Source: Zygnema cylindricum (taxonomy: Eukaryota > Streptophyta > Zygnematophyceae > Zygnematales > Zygnemataceae). From it: DNA of 64,000 nucleotides. Below the pieces are notes generated by a model. That model was not told where the DNA came from. It ran no database searches and worked only from the letters and a program-made list of their open reading frames with translations. The stretch spans positions 1 to 64,000 of the forward strand of contig JBBHKE010001236.1 in the NCBI GenBank assembly GCA_037447655.1. Reading direction: 5' to 3'. This document shows, one piece after another, positions 22,711 through 35,599 of the stretch (the first letter of the stretch is position 1; every line of letters starts with the position of its first letter). A program made the position numbers and the translations under genes.

Positions 22711-24449
22711 CCTCACCTGTTTTTTGGGTCCCATGAGTGCAGCCGAATGGGTTGGCACCCGCCACCTTTCCAACCGCAGATTTTACAGTCTGTGACGATT
22801 TCCGAACAGGGTCTCAGTAAAGAGAGGATCAAAAACGTCACTGATGCCACAATTCATTTCCATCGCAAGGGCATTGATGGCAGCTCGACTCGACACGCAA
22901 GATCTTTTATGATCTTATGGGCAATGAGAGTTGAAAAGGCTCCGAAAGTTTCTGCGCTCCACTTAATTGCGCACACAAACAATATAGCTTTTAGATGCCG
23001 AGTTTTTAGAGCCTGCATGTAACTCAAATCAGAGTAATCACAAACACTCATTTCCAAGGAAAAAAAAATTGACATAGGCCCTTATTTTGCATACTGAACT
23101 TCGTATGGCGCAGATTATTTTACCATCCCTACTGTTGGTCTATTCAAACTAACTTAGGATAAAACAGAGAAACATTCAGGGTGGATCCCTTAAGACCAAA
23201 GGATCTAGTATTCACTGACACATTGACATCCATAGTGATTCAAAACAAGAAATCTCAAGATAAATAACACCTTTGTCATCGGTCTCCCCAGTTTCTGTCA
23301 CCATTTAAGGTTGAGGTACTCACCACTCATAGATGCTAAAACATGTTAATTATCCGGTCTCCAATCACTCATATTCACAGCTATGGATATACGCGATTTC
23401 TGTGGAGTGGATAGATTTCTCATGACAGCTCCTAATCGAGAGAGGTTGTTTAAATGACTGTTATATGTCCCTCTAGATTATGTTTGCAAGCTGTTGATGA
23501 GGGTCCCACAACTGCCCACCGCCATAGTTGCCCGAGAAAAATGCCATTACACGTGAAAAAGTCATCAGAAAAATAACAAAAGAAATGTGTGCTTCTGCAG
23601 AGCATGGCATGGCAATTATTTGGATGAACGGCCACAAAAATTCCAAAAACTAGAATTCATGTAATGAGGACATTCAACTATCGAGGTATCGGTGTACGAA
23701 AACAAGATTTCTTAATTTAGCCGTCCTGATAAAGACTGGTAAGACCTAGTACTGTGAAAGAGAGCCAAAGCCTCGTTACCCTCGCCATCGCGTCAACAAT
23801 TCCTGTAGCAAACAAAGAGCGGTCTACATTGAAAGTACAGCAAAGAATTGGGGCAGGTTTTGGAAACGTTTCTGGCTGCCCGGGCAGCTGAGGCGAAACT
23901 GCAATACAAATTTTATTTTGCCGCGATAAACTACAAGTCTGCATTGTATAGAAAATATCAGAAATTTTACAATACGCTGCGCATATCCATCTGCGTTAAG
24001 GAGAATAGGACTAACTATCGGGTCACATGACCAAAACATGACCAAACATTACCAAAAAAATAAGAAATAAAAACAACAGATAAGTGAGAACATGCATAAT
24101 GTTACGACTTTTTTGAATAAAGTTTACTGAAAATCTTCACGTATCAGCAGAAAACTCACTGGAAAATAAAGCACAACCACACAGAAAGAAAGAAAAAAAA
24201 ACGTAGGAGTGTAAAGTTGCTAATCACCATGTCCGAAATTAAAGGCAATGGCGGTCGCAGCTTCTTTGCAGTGGCGATCACACCCAGGTTATACTATTTT
24301 TCGGATGGAGGTGGCGATAGGGCAACATAAGAGGGAGAGTGGGAGGGAGAGGAGAAGGGGAGGACTCGGTTGTAAATCCATGGGAGAGGGAGTAGGAAAG
24401 GGAGGGAGAGGAAGGAGCCGCAAAAAAAAATCGACTAAACAAAAGTACG
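22711..24449. other. Unique-looking sequence, no gene recognised
   Basis: Only short ORFs without family features. A second purine-rich patch lies at 24325-24420. I see no RNA gene or transposon ends. Confidence 0.4.
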
Positions 24450-24870
24450 TTCGGAGGGGACCGTTGAACACAAAGCGACAAATAAAGAATGTGATAAAAA
24501 GATCGACAAAAAAAAGGTATGCTGGAAATCTAAATCACATAAAAAACGACAAAACATATAGGACGTTGTTGCATATTCGACGGAAAAGCTACGTTGTGAA
24601 ATTTTTACGTCGTGTACAAAACGACATCAAATATATATATATGTTACATCTAGATCGACAAAAGGAAAAGGAGCGATAGAATAATACGTCAACAACAAAA
24701 GAGATACGATGTACAAAAAATCGAGAGGTAAAAAAATGGTACAGTGACACAACTGAAACGACGGATAAAAAGTGAACTTTAGGATATAAAACAACAAAGG
24801 AATAATTGATCCAATGTACAGCCGTAATTTACAAAGGGACAAAGGAAAAAGAACTGTTATATTAAGGGAA
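24450..24870 (+). repeat. Tandem array, left arm (about 310-bp unit)
   Basis: Sequence at 24720-24865 (AAATGGTACAGTGACAC..., GGATAAAAAGTGAAC, GGGACAAAGGAAAAAG) recurs at 55108-55250 in the same orientation. The left arm ends in TATATTAA just before MULE2/MULE1 material, so the array was split by the insertion. Confidence 0.7.
24862..24870. other. Target-site duplication of MULE1, left copy
   Basis: TTAAGGGAA; the identical copy is at 40444-40452. Its last five bases are the first bases of MULE2 (GGGAA), showing that MULE1 landed on the tip of MULE2. Confidence 0.9.
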
Positions 24871-25135
24871 GGGAATTGCTAATCGCAGAGACGATTTTTT
24901 ATGCGAGCAGATAGTTGTCAAAAATTGTACATTTGAAGTACAATTTTGTACGAGCTACGTACCTTTAAGTTCAGATTAGACGGTCAATCCGTCAAACAAC
25001 TTTGACTTGCGAAATATTGTAACGGCGGTTAAAAAAGTGTCGCGCTTGCGAACGTCGACCGTCATAAAAAAAAAAAATCACACGGCCGGCGCAGGTTTAC
25101 CTTAACAAAACTGTGGCAGCCACATCAGTATATAA
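24871..25135 (+). repeat. MULE1 left TIR
   Basis: Inverted match to 40180-40443 through AAGTGTCGCGCTTGCGAACG and the GGCCGGC block. The inner part resembles the MULE2 TIR (CACACGGCCGGC, CCACATGTAAATAAA). Confidence 0.88.
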
Positions 25136-25204
25136 ATAAGAGAACGTTGTTCGCCTTTCTAGAAACCCTTATATAGGCGCTGTGTCTGTCAAGGATTTTT
25201 TCTG

Positions 25205-25710
25205 TCCACGGTACGGAAGGCCGTACCGCTGGCATGATGCAGCGTTGCCGCGCGTCGTGTTACAGACCTTTGTACCGCTGGCATAATTCTACGCTGCCGC
25301 CCGCCCACTGGCATAATTCTACGCTGCCGCCGGCTGGCGTGATTTTATACTGCCGACAGTTGGCGTAATTCTACGCTGCCGACAGCTGGTATAATTCTAT
25401 GCTGCCGACAACTGGCATAATTCTACCCAGCCGCCCGGCCGCTGGCAATTTTCTACGCTGCCACCGGCTGGCAATTTTCTACGCTGCCGCCGGCTGGCAA
25501 TTTTCTACATTAACGGCCGCTGGCAATTTTCTACGCTGTCGCCGGTTGCCAGTTTTCTACGTTGCCGGCTGCTGGCAATTTTCTACAACGCCGGCCCCTG
25601 GCAATTTTCTACCCTGCCACCTACTGGCAATTTTCTACGCTGCCACCTGCTGGCAATTTTCTACGCTGCCGCCTGCTGGCAATTTTCTACGTTGCCACCG
25701 ACTGGTATAA
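25205..25710 (+). repeat. 26-bp minisatellite, copy 1
   Basis: About 17 units of the form CTGGCAATTTTCTACGCTGC plus CGCCG. It is preceded by TATATAAATA and a conserved leader (25127-25200). The hAT inserted at its right end, and the tail continues at 35340-35510. Confidence 0.9.
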
Positions 25711-25924
25711 CTTTACGACATAGATGTCTCATGCGCATAAAACGCACGCATGAAACGCCAAAAAAATAACGAATATGTGCATGAAACAAAATCAAAAATT
25801 TTTAAAATGCGTTGACTTTCGTTGACTTCATAGAAAAAAATAAAAATCAGAAAATATTAAAAAAAATAATAAATGACTAAAAATACGATGACAAAATCAA
25901 AATTTCAGAGTTCTAAACGAAAAC

Positions 25925-26110
25925 CAGCGACGACATTGTCTCTTCGCTGGACTCTGAACCGGCAACCAGCGATCAGACTGTCTGGTCGCTAGCGATCAGA
26001 CTGTCTCGTCGCCAGCGATCAGACTGTCGCTGGACTCTAAACCGGCAACCAGCGATGAGACTGTCTGTTGCCTCGGCGCTGAACTCGTCGCCAGCGCCGA
26101 GGCAGCGAAA
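25925..26110 (+). repeat. Subterminal GCGATCAGACTGTC repeats of the hAT
   Basis: Four or more copies of CCAGCGATCAGACTGTC-like units and two of CTGGACTCTRAACCGGCAAC. Subterminal repeats are known transposase-binding sites in hAT elements; that role here is inferred. Confidence 0.6.
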
Positions 26111-26174
26111 GCCCTGTCAGCATCGGCGTCTTCCCGGCGCCATGCCGGCACTTGCCCCTATTGCAACATGTTAA

Positions 26175-26450
26175 CATTCAAAAATTTACAATTGAAGAAA
26201 AAATAACCACTTTTGAATGTCAAAATTGAATAATGTCAAAATCAAAATTGAAAAGAAAAAATCTATTTCTGTATGTCAACATTTAATAATAATTAATTCA
26301 AAATTGAAGCAAAAAAGTAACCATTTTTGTATGTCAACATTGAATAATGACAAAATCAGAGTTGAAACAAAAAAATCCATTTTTGTATATGAACCTCAAA
26401 TATTGACACATCCACAATTGAAGCAAAAAAAACACCATTTTTGTAATCAT
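26175..26450 (+). repeat. Approximately 60-bp tandem repeat in the hAT
   Basis: Four to five degenerate units containing TTTTTGTATGTCAACATT and AATTGAAGCAAAAAA, between the hAT end and the transposase stop. Confidence 0.7.
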
Positions 26451-26598
26451 AGGAGGGAAATAACTTAGTTTACACATAGAAAGTAGCTAATTGACAACCT
26501 CAAATAGGGTTATTTCCTCTATCACTCTAGATCTAGTTCATCCATGTCTTCGTCAGCATCCTCTTCCACTATCTCCCCTTCCTCTTCCTCCCATTCTA

Positions 26599-28019
26599 TC
26601 ATAGACTCCTCATAGCTGACATCCCTAGTTTGATGTGCTTCTCCCCTTCCTCTTCCTCCCATGCTATTATAGACTCCTTATAGCTCACATCCCTAGTTTG
26701 ATGTGCTAATCTGAGATTACTAAAGACCCACACTAAGTCATTGGCCCTTTTAGCTGTCAACCTGTTCCATTTTTTAGAGTGAATATGGTCATAAGTTGAC
26801 CAATTCCTCTCGCATGAGCTAGCAACCGAGCATTGAGTAAGGACCCTAATTGCCACCTTCTGTAAAATAGGCGTGACAGCCCCAAACTGTTGCCACCACT
26901 TCCACCCTGGCATCTTCTTCGCACAAGTTTTTGATACCTCCCTCCCAAAAATTCCCTCAGAGCCCCTATACTTAGTCAGCTCAATGTATGCTTCAGCTTG
27001 ATCATCCACATTCGGTAACATCCTCTCAAGCATTTTCCTGAAGCCTTCCATGACTTTCAAATTTGAATGTTGCCCATGGGCAACACTTTGGTACTCGGGA
27101 TCGAGTACGAAGCCGGCTGCATACATGGGGCTATATGCCATCTCCCATCTGGCCAACTAGGATTTCTTCAACTCCTCCAAAATCTGCATTCCTTCGTAAT
27201 TTCCCACTCTTCCATTGTTAGATATATTATGCAAGAATTTACCGATCATGTAGAACCCATGATAAGCCTTCCCCACATTTGGTGCCCCTTTGTCACACTC
27301 ACGCATCAGTCGTACCACAGGCTCTGAAACAGTCACCGCCTCCCCCACTCTCGTCCAAAACTCTGAGCTCAAAATGTGGCCCTTGATTTTGACCCCCTCG
27401 GACTTGTAAGCAGCCTTGCCAATCCACTGCTTATAGCCATCATCAATCATTAAGCGCTCGAGGCTGTCTTTCACCTCTAAAAACCTCTGGAGAATGATAA
27501 AATTAGTAGCAAACCGGGTCTCTCCAGGTTTCAAAAGCCTAAGTGTCGAGATGTTGTTGAAGATGGCTGCACTCATGTTATGGTTTGTGACAAATTTCAA
27601 CACCTCTTTTGCCTCTCGGACAGGTGTTGAAATAAAAGTAAGCTTGCCCCAATCCTCCAACATCAAGTCTAAGATCTGGGCAGAGCAAGGCGTCCACGTG
27701 AGGGTTGGGTACTTCCTTATGAGCAACAAGGCAGTTGCCTTGATCACAGGAGCAGAATCAGTAACAATTTGCACTACATGCTCCACTCCCACTGCAAGAA
27801 CTCCCTTCTCCAACACTCCACAAACGTATTCGGCTTCCTTGTAGTGCCTACTAGTATCTTCGGCCATGAGAAACATGTCACCTTTTGGGGTGACAGCTAA
27901 AATGTTAAGAACTGGTGTTTCGTCAATAGCTGTCCAACCATCTGATGTGACAGAGGCTCCAGTGACTTTCAATGTCTCCATGTAGCTCTCCAAATAATTA
28001 GTGATCGTCGCTTTGGTCT
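26599..28019 (-). pseudogene. hAT transposase, C-terminal part
   Basis: The frame runs from the copia junction at 28019 to 26599 with one TAG (27157-27159). The DUF659-like core follows the junction: TSDGWTAIDETPVLN (about 27925) and VVQIVTDSAPVIKAT (about 27760). The hAT dimerisation region is near 26750-26830 (SSCERNWSTYDHIHSKKWNRL). The catalytic core should cut and join DNA as a dimer. A 78-bp duplication at 26570-26710 repeats the acidic C-terminus. When A2 and one TSD copy are ignored, the frame is continuous with the N-terminal part at 34453-34959, giving about 640 codons, normal for plant hATs. Confidence 0.9.
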
Positions 28020-29069
28020 TGAAACTCTGAGACCTCCGTAAGTCCTCAGAGTGGACAGCTTCCAAGAAGCCTCTAGGATAATCCTGACCCCTTTGTGTTT
28101 CAGCAAAAACAACTGCCACCTTGGCAGAAAAAAACTCTGACCACTTGCACCCCTGTGAAAGGAAGACTACCTTGAGTCGATAGCAAAAAGAATCTCTGAA
28201 TTTGCTCCTCTGAGCAGTAAGTTATGGAGGGTCAAAGTTGACCTTTTGTACAGAAGCTCTCTGGGAGAGAGGGTCCTATCTTCTAATTTTTCTAAGTCCT
28301 ATCTCTCTCACAGACTCTATCTACTGATGTACGGAGTCAATCAGATTACAGTTCTGTACGCAAAAGTACAATTGCCGGTGTACTTTATGTACGGAAACTG
28401 TATGACATGGCCTAAATGTCCACACGTGGTATGTCCGAATTCGCTCCTTTAATCCTCGGAGATGCCGCGCTCCAATGTAGCATTGCCACGTGTCATCCGA
28501 TGTGGCGATGCCCACAAACCACCGAATTCTTCTTCCGCGATCGCGGCGCTAATTTCGGCCGTCCGATTAAACTCGCATTTGATCGTAGCCGTAATAAATA
28601 CATGCGCGGTATTTGTTTCGCTTACGAAATCAATGCGCGGTATTGATTTCTTATCCGTACCGCAATTCGTACTTTTACACTACCAGATCTATGTATCCCG
28701 TTAACAATTATAGTTAAATGATTTATCCTTCGAATTAATGTTTAATTAATTATCGTACTATATAATACGTAAGACTACTTCCAGACTTAACGGCTAAGGC
28801 TACCGGCTATCTACTGTTTGTCGGCCAGCAGGTACCAGGATCAAATCCTGTGGCCGGCACATACCTTTTAGTAAATAATCCCCTAACTAATATAATTTCC
28901 CGTAAACCTCAGGGTAGCCAAGGTAGCCATGGCTCTAGCTTCCTCTCCAATTTCTCAGTGACTGCGACAAGTTTGAGAGTTGGAGAGAGAAGTTAGAGAT
29001 AGACTACCTCGGCTTCTATATTTCTTTTCAGACCTAGAAAATACTAATAAAAAGCCATTAGTTACTACA
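28020..29069 (-). repeat. 3' LTR of A2
   Basis: Contains a G-box CCACGTGTC (28486-28494) and the tRNA-like fold near 28819-28859 (GTCGGCC with GGCCGGC). Confidence 0.92.
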
Positions 29070-29082
29070 CTCCCCTTATTTT

Positions 29083-32000
29083 CTAGTCAATCTTTAATTT
29101 CAGACCACACTTCTCCCTGCAGAAAATTAGCTTAGGGGAAGGCACAGGTTTGGTCATCATATCTGCTACCATCTCACTATCTGGTCGGTACTCTAAACTG
29201 ATTATATTATTTTCTACTTTCTCTCTAACAAAGCTGAGTCTAATGTCCATATGTTTGGCTTTAAAATGATGTTTAGGATTGGCAGAAATAGCAATTGCTG
29301 CCTGATTATCACAAAATATTTTCTGCACACCACTCTTAAGATGACCAAGTTCACCAAGCAAAGACTTGACCCACATCAATTCTTTTACAGCTGAGCAAGA
29401 GGCCATATACTCAACCTCCATGGTGGACTGAGGAATAACCTTTTGATGTTTGCTACTCCAACAGCAAGCCCCATCACCCACATATAATACATATCCAGAA
29501 GTGCATCTCCTCATCGGAGCATCACCATAACTGGAGTCACTCCAAGTAGTGATGTCAGTATTCTCCCCACCCAAATGCAACCATAGATCCCTAGTTCCTA
29601 TCAAGTATCTAAGGACTCTCTTAGCTGCCTCCCAATCCCTCTTAGTGGGAGCATTTAGACTTCTACTCAGCACTCCTACAGCTGCAGCTAAATCCGACCG
29701 GGTACAATTCATAAAATAGATTAGACTTCCCACTACTTGTCTATAAGGAATAGTTTGCATGAACTTCTGTTCTTCAGGAGATAATTCCTCGTCTAAGACT
29801 ATGACTCCTTCTTCCTCACTCCCCTCACTTCCCTTCTTCAACTCCATTGGAGTTGTACAACTATTAGCTTTATCCATTTGAAAATTTTCAAGCATGTTCC
29901 CTATTGCTTCCTTTTGAGTCAATCTTATAATTTTTCTTTTTCGGTCTCTCTCTACTTGAATTCCCAAAATATATTTTGCTACCCCCATATCTTTCATTTC
30001 AAATCTCCCCTTAAGATCGGTTTTCAGTTTATTAATTTTTTCCATTGATTTACTTAAAACAAGCAAATCATCAACATAAATTGCAATAAATATAAAACCT
30101 TCCTCATCTTCGAAAACATAGATTGAGTGTTCTAAGCTTATCCGGATATATCCCAGTCCGGTAAGAAACACATCAAGCTTCTTATTCCACTGTCGAGGCG
30201 CCTGTTTCAAACCATAAAGAGATTTAATCAGCCGACATACCTTACTCTCCTCTCCTTCCTCCACAAACCCTTCGGGTTGTCGCATGAAGATCTCTTCTTC
30301 CAATTCTCCATGCAAAAAGGATGTTTTGATGTCCATCTGGTGCACTTCCATGTCTTCCGCTGCTGCCAGGCTGAGAAGTATGCGGACGGAGGGAAATCTG
30401 ACCATCGGGGCAAAGGTTTCCTCGTACTCAATTCCCTCCTTTTGTGTAAATCCTTTTGCCACTAGTCGAGGCCTTTTAGCGCTCGATTGTGTTATCTGGG
30501 TTCAGTTTTAATTTGAAAATTCACTTACAACCGATTGGTTTTTGGTTAGGTGGACAATCCACCATCTCCCAAGTATCGGCTGCCATAATTGAGGCCATCT
30601 CCTCATTGATGGCTGTCTTCCACCGATTTCTTTCTGGACAAGTCATCGCCTCTCCATAAGTTTGAGGTTCATCTTGATGAGATAGTTTAGTTACCTTGTT
30701 ATTAACTTGTTTTTCTTGCAGTCTTTTGCTACTTCTCCTTCCCCCCTCAAAATCTGAATCCAAAAATAGATGGTTCTCGTGGATTCTTTCGAACAAACTC
30801 GGCTTCTCCCCTATCCCTTGATTCCGAATCAATTTCCACCACGTCTTCCGCTTTGGGTAGAGTTGTCACTGGAGTTTCCACAGCCGAGTCGTTTTTGGTA
30901 TGATTTGTACTTGAAAGAATGTCATCGTCTCTAAAACTTGGATAGTTAGGAAGCTCAAAGTCATCAGAATTTTCTGACTCAAATCTGATTTTTACTGACT
31001 TCGTATATTTGAAGGGATCCACAGACTTTCCTTCATCCATAACTACTAGATGTTTTACTAAGATTATATCTTCCCTTTTTAGATCATAAACTCTATATCC
31101 TTTAACATCTTCATCATATCCTAATAAGTATCCCGGTTTTCCTTTAGGATCTAGTTTCCAATTGGACCGATCAGTATCTAGATTGAATACTTGACTGCCG
31201 AAAACCTTTAAGTGAGATATGTATGGTTTCCGGCCTGTCCATCTCTCATAAGGTGTTTGATCTTTTATAGCTGAAGTAAGAACTCTATTTTAGAGGTAAT
31301 TAGCACAGTTCATTGCTTCTGCCCAAAACCTTTTTCCTATCTTTTTATCTGACAACATACTTCTAGCACTATCACTTAGTGTTCTATTAAACCTTTCAGC
31401 TACCCCATTCTGTTCCGGATTTTTTGGAACTGTCTTTTGGTGTTGGACCCCATCTTCCCTCAAAAAATCCTCAAACTGGTTAGAAGTATACTCTCCACCA
31501 TTGTCACTCCTTACTCTCTTGATTGGAGTTTCATGGAGTTTTTCGCTCCATGCTTTATATTGTCTAAAACAATCCTCAGCTTCGGACTTGTTTTTCAAAA
31601 AATATACCCGGGAATACCGAGACTAATCATCAGTTATAGTCATCATAAATCTCTTCCCTCCCGGTGAGGGCACTTTAGCCGGTCCCCAAATATCTGTGTG
31701 TACTAGATCTAGAATTGTTTCTCCCTTATAGGTGGCTGACTTAGGAAAGGGTAATCTGTGTGCTTTACCTTGAACACATCCACTACAATCACTTATGTCA
31801 TCACTCTCACTGAACTGAATCCCTTCCACCACTCCCATCTTTTTCATCTCTCTTAACTTATCTAGATTCACATGCCCAAGCCTCTTATGCCACATCATAA
31901 TATCATGAACACCAGCATAATAAAGTTTCTTCTTTTCATTACTTAAGATCAGCCTAAACATCCCATGGCTACCTTTCTCAGCAATGAAATAGACATCATC

Positions 32001-33424
32001 CTCATAACTAGCAGTAAAGACTCCTTCCCTAGTGCTAGTAAAAAAACCCTTATCATCTAACACTGATGTAGAGATAAGATTTTTGTTCAGCTCCGGAATA
32101 AACAATACATCGGAGAATGTTAATATGGATGTCTTTCCTTCTATTAACACTATTAGATCTACCGATCCTACAAGAGTAGTGGTGACTATCCTCCCATCCC
32201 CGTACTCTATCTCTACAGTGGGAATCTTTCTTATCTTAGTGAACAGGTGTCTATCCTTACACATGTGCATGGAGGCACCTGAATCTACAATCCAGCCTGC
32301 TTCACCTTTCAATCCACCGTAAGCACATTTCTGCCTTCGTGGAATTTCGACCTCATTTTTCGCCTCCAACTCCTCATCCAAAAAGAGCTCATCGTCCTCG
32401 TCCTCGGATTCAGCCTCAAGTACCTGTGTGACAATGGCCTTTTCTTTCCTCTCGGGGTACCACCGGTCTGCCCCTCCTTTAACCGAAGCTCGGTTAGCTT
32501 AGTGCACTCTGCCATATAGTGCCCCGGTTTCTTACAAAAATGACATAGACCTTTGGGAGCCCTTGGTTCGAACTCATCGGCCTATTTTTTCTGCTCCCTA
32601 CCCCCATGGTTTCCAACCGGTTTTTGGGAATCCCTGTTCCTCCAATCAGTCGTTGTTGCCAAGGCTTGGCCACTCTTTCCTCCCCTTCGGATCTCAATTG
32701 TATTCTCCCGAACGAGAATCACCCCGACCACTAAGTTCCATATCTATTTTGAGTCTGGCAAGTCCTGCACACGGTTGACTATGTTCTCCAACTCATCAGG
32801 TAACTTCATCAGTAAAGAGTTAACCTTTTCTTTTTCACTAAAATCTTTTCCCGCACTCTCTAGCTCAATGAAGAGTGTAGCAAGCTCATTGCGAAAATCC
32901 AACATATTTCCCCCTTTGTATACATACTCCTTAACTTTCTGATCAGCCAACTGTTGTTGCTAAATCGTACCACTTCGGTACATCTCTATGAGAGCAATCC
33001 AAAGATCAGATGCCCTTTCTACCTGCAAATGAGGACATGCAAGTCCTTGAGTGAGATGGCGTAGGATGAAGTGCTTTGCCGCCATATTGTTGAAGTCCCA
33101 GGTTTCAGTATCATTCTCCTCGTTTCTCGGAATAGGTGACATGAATGCCGAACTAGTTGCTATTGGTGTGGTCGCCTCCTTCTCCTTTCCTTTGTCCACC
33201 ACCTCTCCTTCTTTTGTTTCCTCTTTCTTAGTGAATCTGCTTCCTCCAAACTCTGGAGGAATTCCAAGACTTGATGGACGCCCAAATCGTCCACTCACTA
33301 TCCCCCAAAACCTTTTTTCGCATAGAGCTCCTATCATCATACTTTCTTAGTACATGAAGCCAGTTCCATTAAAGATTGGTACCCTAGAGGGTGGGCCCAT
33401 AACCTGAAACTCTGAGACCTCCAT
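29083..33424 (-). pseudogene. gag-pol: A2 gag-pol polyprotein (copia)
   Basis: The ATG (complement of 33422-33424) is inside the 5' LTR. Gag is stopped early by TAA where A1 has TGG (near 33350). Protease IVDSGASMHM is near 32275, integrase HTDIWGP near 31700 and PEQNGVAERFNR near 31400. The longest clean piece is 29083-30462: RT with IYVDDLLV (about 30070) and RNase H with STMEVEYMA (about 29410). A further stop replaces a tryptophan codon near 30516, and frames shift between 32950, 32381, 30832 and 30462. Same domain order and sequence as A1, with independent damage. Confidence 0.92.
33390..33404 (-). other. Primer-binding site of A2 (half initiator tRNA-Met)
   Basis: GGTTATGGGCCCACC on the minus strand, identical to A1 and A3, directly after the LTR. 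Confidence 0.72.
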
Positions 33425-34452
33425 AAGTCCTCAGAGTGGACAGCTTCGAAGAAGCCTCTAGGATAATCCTCACCCCTTTGTGTTTCAGCAAAAACAACTG
33501 CCACCCTGGCAGACAAAAACTCTGACCGCCTGCACCCTTGTGAAGGCAAGACTCCCTTGGGTTGATAGCAAAAAGAATCTCTGAATTTGCTCCTCTGAGC
33601 AGTAAGTTTTAGAGGGTCAAAGTTGACCTTTTGTATAGAAGCTCTCTGGGAGAGAGGGTCCTATCTTCTAATTTTTCTAAGTCCTATCTCTCTCACTGAC
33701 TCTATCTACTGATGTACGGAACCAATCAGATTACAATTCCGTACGCAAAAGTACAACTGCCGGTGTACTTTATGTACGGAAACTGTATGACATGGCCTAA
33801 ATGTCCACACGTGGTATGTCCGAATTCGCTCCTTTAATCCTCGGAGATGCCGCGCTCCAATGTAGCATTGCCACGTGTCATCCGATGTGGCGATGCCCAC
33901 AAACCACCGAATTCTTCTTCCGCGATCGCGGCGCTAATTTCGGCCGTCCGATTAAACTCGCATTTGATCGTAGCCGTAATAAATACATGCGCGGTATTTG
34001 TTTCGCTTACGAAATCAATGCGCGGTATTGATTTCTTATCCGTACCACAATTCATACTTTTACACTACCAGATCTATGTATCCCGTTAACAATTATAGGT
34101 AAATGATTTATCCTTCGAATTAATGTTTAATTAATTATCGTACTATATAATACGTAAGACTACTTCTAGACTTAACGGCTAAGGCTACCGGCTATCTACT
34201 GTTTGTCGGCCGGCAGGTACCAGAATCAAATCCTGTGGCCGGCACATACCTTTTAGTAAATAATCCCCTAACTAATATAAATTTCCCGTAAACCTCAGGA
34301 TAGCCAAGGTAGCCATGGCTCTAGCTTCCTCTCCAATTTCTCAATTACTGCGACAAGTTTGAGAGTTGGAGAGAGAAGTTAGAGGTAGACTGCCTCGGCT
34401 TCTTTATTTCTATTCAGACTTAGAAAATTCTTTAAAACCATTAATTTCTACA
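33405..34452 (-). repeat. 5' LTR of A2
   Basis: 1048 bp, very similar to the 3' LTR, so insertion was recent. G-box at 33871-33879; tRNA-like fold near 34206-34243. Confidence 0.92.
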
Positions 34453-34959
34453 GGTCTCAGCCAAAAGTCTCGTTCTCATGGCATTTCGGTGCGGTAACTT
34501 ATAAGACTCCCATATCTCCCCAGTCTGCTTCACTGCTGCCTTGAAGTAGGGGTCATCCAATAGAGTGAATGGCAAGCCATTGGCAAAAAAAGCTTTAGCC
34601 CATGGTGCATCTACCTCCTTCTGATTATACTTATAAAAACAACTTCTTATTTTAATCTCTACTCCTTGTACCTTATCCAACGACCCTGTAAGACTTCCAC
34701 TTCCAGTAAGCTGATCTAAAACAGATATAATACGTTTTTTAGAACCTTGAGAAGCCTTGTCTATTTCCACAGCACGTAGCTCTGCCTTTACCTCATTCGG
34801 ACATAAGTTGCAGGTCTTAATGCCTCCACTCTTCACATTTCCAAGAAGGTGGTTTCTAATCCGAGTGGCTTGTCCATTATACTCGAAATTACAGTAAATG
34901 CAAATGCATAATGTGTTGTTCCCAAGCTGCCCACCCTTGGGAGCCTTAATTGGTCCCAC
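34453..34959 (-). pseudogene. hAT transposase, N-terminal part (BED finger)
   Basis: Starts MGPIKAPKGGQLGNNT at 34959 and encodes a BED-type zinc finger near 34800-34925: CIYC, then ATRIRNHLLG and GIKTC. BED fingers bind the transposon ends in hAT proteins. The frame is open to the copia TSD and resumes on the far side of A2 in phase. No other damage is seen in this half. Confidence 0.88.
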
Positions 34960-35339
34960 TCTGATCCTCGAGGCCTAGGTATGGCTGCTTCTAAAGAAGT
35001 TCGTGGAAGCTTGCTTGAAGTACGACTTCAATCAAGCTTTCAATGGCAGATTCAATGTCGGTTTGGATGAACTGGACAAAAACGTACAAAAACTTTCAAA
35101 CTGCACGCGAAATTTCCGTACATTATAACCGTAACGTACAAATTTCTTTCAAACTTCGCGCGCGCAAATGAATAGTACCACTTTTTAAATTTCCGTACAT
35201 TATAAATGTACGGTTCATTCGTACGTTTAAACCGTACGAAAAGTATACGCATTTAACGAAAGATTCATAATCAAAAAAGAAAAACGAAATTTCGTAAAAA
35301 TGTCAAAATCCGTACGAATGAGACATCTATGCTTTACGA

Positions 35340-35515
35340 TGCCATAATTATACGTTGCCGCCGGCTAGCATAATTATACGCTGCCGCCAGGTGGCATAAT
35401 TCTACGCTTGCCAGCCGTCGCTGTACATACTGTTGTACGGCTTTAGTATATGACATTGCCAACCGTCGGTGTATAGACCTGCCACGTCTCTTGGCACTAA
35501 ATTAGAATGAATGAC
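35340..35515 (+). repeat. Tail of minisatellite copy 1, right of the hAT
   Basis: CATAATTATACGYTGCCGCC units, then the TGCCAACCGTCG block, matching 37380-37535. Confirms that the hAT interrupted a pre-existing repeat block. Confidence 0.8.
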
Positions 35516-35599
35516 GCTAATTTTTTCTTTACTCTAATAATTTCTACAGTCTAATAACGATTCGCGGTGTACTGTACAAAAACAAAAGGCCCTTCGCAA

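Larger units (their letters stand above)
28020..34452 (-). mobile_element. Full-length Ty1/copia element, family A (A2)
   Basis: 6433 bp with 5-bp TSD GGTCT (28015-28019 and 34453-34457), LTRs of 1050 and 1048 bp, primer site at 33390-33404 and a purine tract at 29070-29082. It lies inside the hAT transposase gene and splits one codon boundary cleanly. Confidence 0.95.
25719..35331 (-). mobile_element. hAT DNA transposon with nested copia
   Basis: TIR CATAGATGTCTCAT at 25719 and its inverse at 35318-35331, flanked by the 8-bp TSD CTTTACGA (25711-25718, 35332-35339), as expected for hAT. About 3.2 kb without the copia A2 insertion. The transposase gene is on the minus strand in two pieces. 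TSD and TIR are intact, so the element is young apart from its disruption. Confidence 0.93.

Noticed and set aside
25205-25710. CRISPR array
   Set aside because: Units are contiguous degenerate 26-mers without unique spacers, in eukaryotic transposon DNA.
27157-28119. Apparent start of the hAT C-terminal ORF within A2
   Set aside because: The first 33 codons are copia LTR sequence; the true hAT reading begins at 28019.
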